Below, piece after piece: positions 49,248 to 60,100 of a stretch of DNA of 64,000 bases. The position numbers were made by a program, and so were the translations under genes. The notes under the pieces were generated by a model that saw only the letters and a program-made list of their open reading frames with translations, was not told where the DNA came from and searched no databases. This DNA comes from Phallusia mammillata. Taxonomy: Eukaryota; Chordata; Ascidiacea; Phlebobranchia; Ascidiidae. The stretch spans positions 86,416 to 150,415 of the forward strand of contig QLIY01000217.1 in NCBI GenBank assembly GCA_003260075.1, written 5' to 3'. The number at the start of each line of letters is the position of its first letter. Positions within the stretch are counted from its first letter, which is position 1.

Positions 49248-49387
49248 ACAGACTCACCTTTTTTAGCATTTTTAAACAATTTAAAATCTTCTTCTAAGTA
49301 AACGCCAAAAGTTAGGGGGGGGGGTGCAACAGACTCACCATTTTTAAACAATTTAAAATCTTCTTCTAAGTAAACGCCAAAAGTTAA
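49248..49387. repeat. tandem duplication joined by G10
   Basis: Copy 1 is about 49248-49314, the G run 49315-49324 and copy 2 49325-49387. Copy 1 has about 9 extra bases (ttttagcat) relative to copy 2. Confidence 0.85.
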
Positions 49388-49681
49388 TTAGCGCCTTCCA
49401 CTAAACACCCAACCTAAATTTCTTTACGAAAAATCTGGCCGACAATGATCGCGTTTCGTTTTTGTACACCTCGCCTAATGTTAATTGGTTGCGGGATATC
49501 TGAAAAAAAAATCGCTACGCTTCTTACTTTAAGTTTCAGTAGAGTACCGGCCAGCGACACACCAGGTCTCTTGTTAGCAACTGTCCGCTCCTAAACTTGA
49601 CTAAGTACACGAGAACGTTGGATATATTAAAACAAGGAAAACTGGTTTTCGCAACAATTTATTTGGGACATTCGTGGCAGG

Positions 49682-50083
49682 TTAACCCTCTTCGACGGTG
49701 GGACGATTTTTTGTGAGTCCCATCGCGTCAAAAAGGGTTAACCCCGCGATCGAGGCAGCAAAATAACAATGAAACAAGAGTGAACGCCAATAACGTGCAA
49801 ACAAAGCAAACTTCGGCTGTGCGCAGCTCCGAGAGAACAGGACCTCTCGAAGTCGCACTGATAAAAAAACAAAGTTTTCCGGACCTTTACCTTTTCCCTT
49901 ATTCACAAACTTTAGTCTACCACAATTGCCATTAAACAGGTATTTTGTTTCTGCAGGCACTTCCCAATGCAAAAACCAAAAAAACTGCAACAGTTTCAAC
50001 ACAAGCAAGATAAAAATAAAAAACATTCCATTCCCTGCCCGGATTTGATCAATGAAGGGCAGTTTTAATTTGTGTGACGTCAT
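49682..50083 (-). CDS. uncertain single-exon ORF with two hydrophobic segments, 133 residues
   Basis: Starting at the ATG on 50083, the frame gives a hydrophobic segment at residues about 19-39 (GMFFIFILLVLKLLQFFWFL), a basic middle part (NKGKGKG) and a second, weaker hydrophobic stretch near 103-122 (SLLFHCYFAASIAGLTLF). This is the pattern of a small two-pass membrane protein. It is the longest open frame between the V-ATPase and PTP4A genes and is on the same strand as both. I do not recognise the family. It has no opposing long frame, unlike the 21-kb ORF. Chance cannot be excluded. Confidence 0.4.
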   Translation of the reverse strand: MTSHKLKLPFIDQIRAGNGMFFIFILLVLKLLQFFWFLHWEVPAETKYLFNGNCGRLKFVNKGKGKGPENFVFLSVRLREVLFSRSCAQPKFALFARYWRSLLFHCYFAASIAGLTLFDAMGLTKNRPTVEEG

Positions 50084-51141
50084 AACACAGACATTTTGAC
50101 TTTTTTCAGAAGGGCCATAAAATGTAACACATCTCTCACTGTCGATGAAGCAGTTTAGTATTGGAAGAAAACAAACACTGCTATTTCTTTAAATCACAAA
50201 TATTTGCAAACGTTTCATAGCACGTTGATAAAACAGTCGTATCCTCAAAAAAAATTTTAGTTCTGTGCTATTAGTCTTGAAACGGAAATTATCTAGCGTG
50301 CAACATAGCATGACGTAAATCTGACGTCACCCATCTCGACAAATAACGCTCCAACGTCACCAACATGTTTGTGATTAGTAAGGATAAAGTAGCGAAAACA
50401 ATCAACAAAACATTAGTCATTATAACTCTTTCAGGACTGAAGTCGTTTCAATGAGTTTGTTAACACACGAAACATTACGTTTTAGCAAATCTTTTAAGCC
50501 GTGCATCGAAATTGCCTACGCGAGGATAACTAAAGCGGCGGCCTCACAACTTTATGGACCAGTGGCAACGCTACAAGCAATGACATGTGCAAATCTTTTT
50601 GTTCGGATCCAAATAACCCGAAATCACTTTTTAGACATACTTTGTTGCAGCATTAAACCTGGAACGGCGGCTTCACAAATTATATCATCAGGTTTTTTTT
50701 AAATACAATTCATTAGTCATTTCATTTTTGAATGCTGCAGGCTTGAATTTAAAAATTTGACCCCATTGAAAATCAAAAGCATACGAAAACAGATACGGTT
50801 GATAACCACCACGACTATTACCAGGATATATACGTATAATACTGGTGACTTAATAGTATAACCCATTAAAATCCTTGCCGATGCACCTAAAATATGATGC
50901 CAAAATTGCATTGAAAGACCAACACCTACATTCCAACCGTTAAAGAGTTTCAAAGCATCTATGAAGGTATTATGAGATCACAAAGAACGTATGTGACGTA
51001 TTCGCGTAACAAAAGTTGAAAGATTCCATGTTGCGAAAAAAAGCGCAAAAAAATACGTTTTGAGTTGGAGCAACAAACAGGAAGAATCGAAGTTAAAAAT
51101 GCTTGTGACGTCACGTGTATATAGTGGACGACGCCATCCCG

Positions 51142-51155
51142 GCACTAGGGGGCGC
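51142..51155 (+). promoter_or_regulatory. CTCF-like motif at the PTP4A 3' end
   Basis: GCACTAGGGGGCGC fits the CTCF core closely. It lies just after the PTP4A stop codon and within 40 bases of TGACGTCACGTG (about 51106-51117). Its function is not shown. Confidence 0.35.
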
Positions 51156-54100
51156 TACTGCACACAGCATCCACCATTTCGTCCATTGTCCCTTGTCTTG
51201 AGGCAGTACTTTGGCCTGTATTTCTCAAGGTATTGCAGCTGTTTGCTGTTGATCGCCCCTCGCCTTTTCCTGGGGAAAAATACCGCGTTTAAATATGCGG
51301 GAAATTCCCAGGGAGGAACTAAGGGATTCTACCACGGGGTTATAGGCATACATGCATTTGCTTAGGTTAGGGGACTTTACATTCGTTATGCTAGCTTTCA
51401 AAAGTGTATTTTTCTGCAACAAATGCTTGGTCGTGTTGCAACTGTTTATGAGATCAACTTCTTTAAGGGTCCAAAATGTTCTGTTCAAAAAACTTTTTTT
51501 TGATAACAGGATATTCATGTCACTACAATGACACAAAAAAGATCAGATACTACTGAATTAACGTTTCGTATGTTTCACATCATATTGGCTTAAGCATCGA
51601 GATTCAACATAATATATTGGGTACTTAACATAAGTAGAGCACTAGAGAACAAATTTGAGCCCCGTCCTGATAGAGTAGTAATTATTGCACACGATGCTGG
51701 TAAAAGCATCACACATTATGTTGAACAAACTTACTGGCGAATAAGTTCCACTGCGTCTTCGTATCTCATTCCGCTTTCCATTAAAGCCAAAGCCACCAAT
51801 ACAGGAGCCCTGTGGAACAATTATGGATAGATATTGGGGTTATTGTTAAAAAAAACAAAACTGAAAAATAACTTTGTTATCTTTGTCTTGTTGACAATTG
51901 TGTTTGGTAGATTCAAAATTATTTTTCGCTTGCCTCGTACTACAACAGGTAATGTATAAAAATTGCTTGGTTATTCGGGGTCAAACTTTGGGAGGATCAC
52001 GTTTTGACAACTAACTAGCATGTGTGTAAATTTTCATAAGTTTGGAGCACTCTTTCTTAACCTAACAGTAGGAGCAAACCATCGTTAGATAGAAAAAAGA
52101 AAACAGTATGGACAAACTCAAAATAGGGAATTTCTTTGACAACACTCGGTAAGCCAAAGATACCAATACTGCAACTGCAGGTAATACCTTAATACGAGAA
52201 AATTTGGATGTTTTAAACTGTACCAGCTGCGCTCACTGTATTACGTGGCGTGTTAATTGTATTGATGCCTTTGTTACCATAATTTTTGTGTCGTTACGTT
52301 ATCACCTTGTTTCATATTAGTCACCTGTGTCTTGTATTGTCTTTAATTTACCAAGTTTGTTTATCAAGAGTTGTTTCCTGCGTGTGTGCTAATTTTCCTA
52401 GGGGGGGGGGAGGTAATGTATAAAAATCGCTTGGTTATTCGGGGTCAAACTTTGGAAGGATCACATTTTGACAACTAACTAGCATGTGTGTAAATTTTCA
52501 TGAGTTTGGAGCACTCTTTCTTAACCTAACAGTAGGAGCAAATCAGCGTTAGACAGAAAAAAGAAAACAGTATGACAAACTCAAAATAGGGAATTTCTTT
52601 GACAACACTCGGTAACCTAAGAAGAGACCAATACTGCAACTGCAGGTAATACCTTAATACGAAAAAATTGGGATGTTTTAAGCTGTACCAGTTGCGCTTA
52701 CTGTATTACTTGGCGTGTTAATTGTATATAGATGCCTTTGTCACCATACTTTTTGTGTCGTTTTGTTTCAGATTAGTCACTTGTGTCTTGTATTGTCTTT
52801 AATTCAGTAAGTTTGTTTATCAAGAGTTGTTTCCTGCGTGTGTGCTAATTTTCCTAAAACGTGTTTATCATAATTTCACGATCCTGTTTTTCACTTTAAT
52901 TCCTCTTCACATCTTTTCGTTACGTGAACATTTACCTTTTTAACTGTTCGATTGCTTTTCAGTACATTTTTTTCCATTTTACGGGAATTTAACCCCCGCC
53001 ACCCTTTGCGTTCACTGCACCTTATTTATCAAGGGAAATTCCTAAATGCATTTACACGTTCCTAAAGACCACAAACGAAGAACATTTAAATGGGAGATTC
53101 CCGATTTAGACAGCTTTGTGGTAAATATAATTACGTAGCATCGACCGCATAACCTCAAAATATATAAATTGGGGAGAACCTCGTCTAGTTATCGATCTGC
53201 ACCTTGCTTATTAGCCAATTACTTTTGTTCTTTATAAATAGCCCCGGTATTAACAAGGTCGACGCATTAAAATGTGGCCCCGTTGAATGCAAACGACCTA
53301 ATCCGCCTAAAACAGATTTCCCAGTAACCTTTGCGAACGTAACTGTGTCGAGGTTAACTAAAATAGAATTTCTTGAAATATTTTTAAGCAGTGTTTCATA
53401 CCGGAACGGAACGAAATAACGTTATTCGTTCTGTGCAAATCAATTTATTTCGTTAATTCGTTCGGGACCGATATTTTTATTTTGTTTCGTTCCGGTCTGA
53501 CCGAAACAAACTTTTAACCGTATTCTTCGGTTTTGAAAAACGAACATTTCTTTGGGTTCTTCACGCACAAAGACAAAAAGTTACATCACACAGCAATTAT
53601 TGTCGGTAGTTATTACGTCACATTTGTCACTAATAGTCAAAACAGATGGTACATTGTTTAGTGTTTTTATTATGGCCAACGGCGCGAATGTATCAGCATA
53701 TTTTTCTTTGTCAAATGTCTATGACGAAATACCGAAATAAAAATAACAGTATTAAGTTCCGTTACGGTATTTTGAACATTTATTATTTCGGTATTTCGTT
53801 CCGTCATTTGAGAGAAAAAATATTTATTTCGATTCTGTATAAAACACTGCTTTTAAGGCAGCGCACTACGCATAAAAGATGTTACGACATAGTCTATAAA
53901 CAATACTGGGCCGTAGAGTAGGAGCAAATATGGACTGTTTCACTAACCTTCCGAGGCCTGCCACACAATGTACTGCAATACAATTGTCTGGGCTTTCCTT
54001 GTAATGGGCTTTAAGCAATTTTAACCAATCATCGACGACTTCTCTAGGTGGGGCGGCACCGTCATCGAAAGCCCAATCCTAAAAAGAAGAGTTTTGATTA

Positions 54101-57100
54101 TTTTCCAGTTGAGTTTAAATGCTTGGTTAAATTAATTAAAATATTGTGACATGGTATTTAAAAAAAACTCATGTCACAAACAACGAAAGAATGCTATATG
54201 GCAGTGGTTCTCAACCGGTGGTCCGTGATGACTTTTTGAGTGGTCCACAGAACGTTAATTATAATTGGTGATAAACTGGAAATAGTTGCATGCCATTTAT
54301 TATATATCCAGTACCAAAAAAAGCTTATCCAAAAAGCTTATTTTGGCCATTTTTGTTAGCTGTCAGTTGTTTGATATCACTCCTCGAAATTTTTTTTGAA
54401 GGAATATATTCCAAGCTATTGTGCTTGTTATGGATGCTTTCTTCCATATGGATGATTTAATTTATTCATTTAATTGAACTGGTGGTCCATGGCCTGAAAC
54501 GAGTTGAGAGCCGCTGCTGTTTAGCGCGTTCAAACAACTGCTTCGTAACCGATAACGTCAGGGACGACAAAAACGCGTCGCAATACATAATCTGCTTTGA
54601 CGCACCTCCTGAGCAAAACATAGCAGAAAAAACAAATACGCAGTGCCAACAAATTATGACGTCACACACCGGGTGTCGCTGTTGCTAAGGGCAACGCCAA
54701 TTCCGTTAAAAACACACCAACCGGAAGAGCTAGACTTTGAACCCGAAGTCTGGAAGGCGAGATATTTGTGAGAACAAAATAGGAAATTAGGCGAGGACAA
54801 AGCCAAACACGACACGTATATATAGAGAGAGAAGGCCTTTGTCATGAGCTCGTTGGGCAAATGGGTTGTAATTGGATTGGTAGGATCAATATTTGGAATT
54901 CACTCAGGGAATTAGGTGCCACGCAAGGCAAGAAAGGGTATATAACGATTTGTTTACAATCAAGTTAACGTCCCTGTGGTTAACGGACAGGTGTTTTGAA
55001 CAAAACGAATTAAGGCCTGTTGTTATATTGACGTGGTCAATATTTAGGAAGTAGTGGCCTTGTGAGTTTTTAAAATAAACGTTGAAAACTTTTTCAAATT
55101 GTCTAGTTAGTACAATCTTAAAACATGTAACTGATGGGAAACAAAGGTCAATATGTGAAGCGCTTTAAAACGTGCATGTCGTTATTTTTTGGGAAACTAA
55201 TTTTAAAAGGCCAGAAGTAGAAAAAATGCACCTTCATAACGCCTTATGTATAAACGCTCATAACGTTTTGTATTTTGTTTGCGAAGGCTCCTTTCCATAA
55301 AAATACCCGACAAATCTTGATTCGGTATCATATAGACTCACATACATCACACCTTTTTTTATAACCCAGCATGTCGAAAAATGCCAACATAAAATCGATG
55401 ATATGAATACGACAAAGTGACAGGGAAAGCGTCTTGATCGATTCTTGATGAGATGAACGTAGGCATGTAGTGCTAAGTAATACGACTACCAATGTATTGA
55501 TTGAAATGTTATTAATGTGATAGTGAATATTAAGTTGATTTACAAGTGGTATAAAGCATGTCTTGCTATAACATAAAAGCCGCTTTAAAAGCCTCTAAAA
55601 AGCCCAAAAATTGTGGTCTTCAAAAATGTTTTAAAAATGTGTCCTCATTTTTTAGCTTAAATACTTTTCTCAGAATAAAGAGTATTAAGTTTCTTATTAG
55701 GATTTTGGTATACACAGTTTGTACAATAAAATTTGGGTATCCATTCCATCAATTTACAGTTTATTTCTTGCGGGGGGGGGGCATTCACTTTTCTCAGATT
55801 AAAGAGTATTAAGTTTCTTAATAGGATTTTGGTATACGCATTTTTTACGAAAATGGATACCCAATAAAATTTGGGTATCCATTCCATCAATTTACAGTTT
55901 ATTTCTTGCGCCTGCCCAAGACAGTTTTCAAAAAGCTTTCTGTTTTGCGCTGACGTGACTTTGTCAAATGCAGTTTAATTGACAACATCACAATTTGACC
56001 GTTGCACACATGATGCAAATCCTTGCCCGCAACGACCGATCTACGTCATACCTCACTGTTTGACGTCATAAGGGTTACTTTCGGCTTTTATGGCCTTCGA
56101 GAGGCTTAGGGTGGATTGAAGAATATTCCCGGGGGGGGGGTCTGCCCAAGACAGTTTTCAAAAAGCTTTTTGTTTTGCGCTGACGCGACTTTGTCAAATG
56201 CAGTTTAATCGACATCATCACAATTTTACCGTTGCACACATGATGCAAATCCTTGCCCGCAACGACCGATACTACGTCACACCTCACTGTTTGACGTCAT
56301 AAGGATTACTTTAGGCTTTTATGGCCTTCGAGAGGCTTAGGGTGGATTGAAGAATATTCCCGGCCCCTTGCTTAATGTTTTTCATAGTTTTTAATAGCAT
56401 AATGTGAAATCGCTTGAGCAAACCGAATTTGATTTTTTTTTGTTACAGCGATATTAGAGCGTCTGTCACGTGATGAAATGTACAAAAATGTGTTTAATAA
56501 GTCCTAATGACAATTTTATCAACGTCCACCAAGACAATAATAACACCCACATAAGAACACATATTCTGTTGCAGTCGCGTAACTGTTTGTTTGGCATCAT
56601 AACTCGCGTGCTTATACGTCAAACGCGTAACGTGGGGATTCTTGTGACGTTATAAACGACTCCGCTAATTCGGTTGAAAACAATTTTGTGAATCAAAGTT
56701 TTGGTGGTAACCGTGTGACCAGCGTTTTTGCCCCTATTGGTATCGAAGCTTTGTTTAGGTACTAACGATATTTAGCTACAGACGAAATTTTATGATGTTT
56801 TGGTCATATAAACCGGCAACACTGTAATGGTGACAAAACATAAATCGGCTAATAACCACATGACCATGTTTACCAAACCACATACCATTTATCGACCCTA
56901 ACGTAGCACAAGCAGTAAATGCGTCTCACAATTTACAAGCACATCAGTAAAATCGAAGTTAGCAGGCAAACTAAGTGGACTTTTAACAAGAAGACGCAAC
57001 ACACTAAAAAATCCCACCGGGAATCGAGAGTTAAAAGCCCGTCGACGGGTCAAATAAACCCCCTGTCGATTTATCTGGTGCCAAACGCATTCAACGTTGA

Positions 57101-60100
57101 TGATCAAAGTCGCCAATTACAGACAGCGACAAAACAAAGAACGGGCTATAACAAGTCATATGATTTTGTTTTAAGATTTAATAAAGTAGACGATTAATGT
57201 AAGTTAGACATGGGAATTTCAAACAAAGAATTTTTTTTATCAAACTATGTCTTTTTAAAACAAGTATTTCACTATATTCACAATAACTACCATATGCGTT
57301 TTTGGTGCCTAAAAGCAATGTGATTGCAAAATAAATTGTAAATTGATATGTTTGGTCACCAAATCTGCAAATGCCGTTAAATAAAACTAAAATCGGCTTT
57401 TCATACAATTTTTGCAGATAGGCGCAAAACTCTAACGTGTAGTGGGATTCGAACCCACAAACGAAGCTTATCTGTCTTACCTAAAATAGAATTTTGCGGC
57501 AGCAATTAAAGCATTAAACGGCTTACAAGGGCCAAACAAAACACCAAAACGAATCTCTTGGCACCCACATACATGACATGGACTCAATACATGATGGGTA
57601 ATATATTGCGTTACAACGTTCTTCGCAAATTAAGGTGACTTACAATGACCATGCTCGAGGCGTTGAAGGCTGGGTAATAAATTTTCATGTTTCAGATTTA
57701 CCACGTTTCACTACACAACTTTGCACTCGCAGTAGGTCTTCGCGGGTACAGTCAACCACGGATAAAAAACATTTTATATCTAGGAACTGAACCCAGTCTT
57801 AACGCACAGCAAAAAATGCAAAATAATGGTGGTTTATTGTATTACTATAAGGGCATTTTTAGTACCACCAACAGGAAAAAATACAGCGTCAACTGTATCC
57901 AAGCCTAAATGCATCGTCGTAGTAGACGAACTACTACGTTATCGGTCCTCAAAAGTGCTTTTTTTCGAGATATCGCAGATCAAAAATACGCTTAAGTTTC
58001 TTTAACACTCATTAATTCCACAAACTATTTTGCCCACAGATCTTTTTTGGGTAAATTTACCTTTAGTTGAGTATACCTGAACCAAGTATTGGAAGTTATA
58101 AACGGCATAAAAACACTAAGAGTTATGGAGTCAGGATTCCTAACGAAATTAAACTACCACCAAACAACACAAATCACACGTAAGACTTACGATAACTTGG
58201 ATGCCTTTAGCAGCAAGCGGTTCCTTGTCGTAGGTTGATTCGCAAACCCGAACAACAGTGTCTGCGCCGTATTGGATTAGGATCTGTGAACACAAAAAAT
58301 GTCGCTTGAAAGCATTTCCACATTGGCCCTGTTTTCTTAAGATTCGATAGCGGACGGCCGCTACACGCTCTCAAGTTTTTTGTGTTAATAAAAACCTGAA
58401 TCAGTGTGAAACATCCCGTAACTGAAGTAAAGAGTGTATAGCAGTTCGAGTCAGGGTTGTAAATAGGTCTGAAATTGGAGCCTGAACCAGAATCGTTTTT
58501 GAGAAGCCCGTTTAGGCCCGAAAGTTTGATCGGAAGGCCTATACATTGAAGACTCCGGAAAGACCAAGACAACAAACACAATAGGCAATTGGTCTTGAAC
58601 AAGGTGTTTTAGGAATGTTAGACATTAGGTCAGGCCAAGCAACCGGCTACTTAGCTCGTTAAATTTATTCAAAAAAAAATGACACAGTGTGTGAAGTCTC
58701 TTTTTTTAAGAAACCAAGCCCGAACGCGCCCCGAAAAGCCCGGCCCAACTGACAACTTGGTTAGAGTCATGCTTTTTTAAACGATCACACAGCTAAAATA
58801 TAGCACCTAAAGTGAAAAAAAGAGTTTGATAATTATTTTAGCTGTGTATATAACCAGTATGATTTATTAAATGTAATCCTTCATTATAAGATTCGTAGAA
58901 AACGCCAACAAACGTAGTTCAAGTGATAGATCAACATATAATGGCACATTAAGACTTAAAATGATTTTGTCACAATGTTTTGGGTACTTGGATGCGCTGT
59001 TTGAAAAGACTTGACTTGACTCCCTGACAAAAATGGGTTAGGTTTGTTGGGTGAATGATACAACCATAAGTGTAACAGTTGGAATTTGTACATTACAGCC
59101 ACGTCAAAACCGTTACAATGTGGCGATTTCCCTCAAAGGTGACCCCGACAGTTTAGAAAGTTAAACAGCGTGACTTACTGTTGTAAAACATTGGATGCCC
59201 GTGAATAAAATCAAACTTTGCTGAGGTAATTATAACCGTTTTAATGGCTTAAACATAAACACCCAAACCGAAACTTTCCACACAAAGATTAATTAATTAA
59301 TCAATTACACCCACACTTGCCTTGAATGGCCCATTAAGAGTTGAGCAATACACCAGTCACAAAAAAGTTTTTAAACAGTACAAGATAGCTCCGTAAAACG
59401 TCACTGTGCAGATGGACAAAAACCACCACTGAAGGGACACTGTTGCCAGGGGAAATCCCCTCAGATTGCGACACGCTGGATCAACACAACACGGGATAGC
59501 ATTACAACTTTCTTTATCGGCGACTGACACGGTTTCGGACATAAAATGTCACGTGTCGAGTAGTCAGTGATTGCCGACAGTTTCGCAATGGTTTTAATTT
59601 CACACTGGTTGCATCTTTGGGATACGTATGTGGTGATTCAGTCTGTTGCATGAGATTGANCACGGGGAATCCCCTCAGATTGCGACACGCTGGATCAACA
59701 CAACACGGGACAACATTACAACTTTCTTTATCGGCGACTGACACGGTTTCGAACATAAAATGTCACGTGTCGAGTAGTCAGTGATTGCCGACAGTTTCGC
59801 AATGGTTTTAATTTCACACTGGTTGCATCTTTGGGATACGTATGTGGTGATTCAGTCTGTTGCATGAGATTGAAATGTAAAACAACGCGCTACTAGGGTA
59901 TTTCTAATTTGAAAAAGAAGTGTTTCTTAATCGATAAACAAACATATGGCCGCTGCAATTGCCTTCATATTTAATTAGTTAGTTGTTTTGAAGCATGGTT
60001 GTGGAAAAAAATGATGTGAATGTTCAATTCAGATTATTTCCATTACTTTTATTATACATTTGGCTTCAGCTATTCAATTGACTTAAAACAACGCAAGCAT

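Noticed and set aside
54466..54860. Three overlapping short frames of 67-68 residues
   Set aside because: They overlap the right end of a MITE and each other, and show no domain or splice support.
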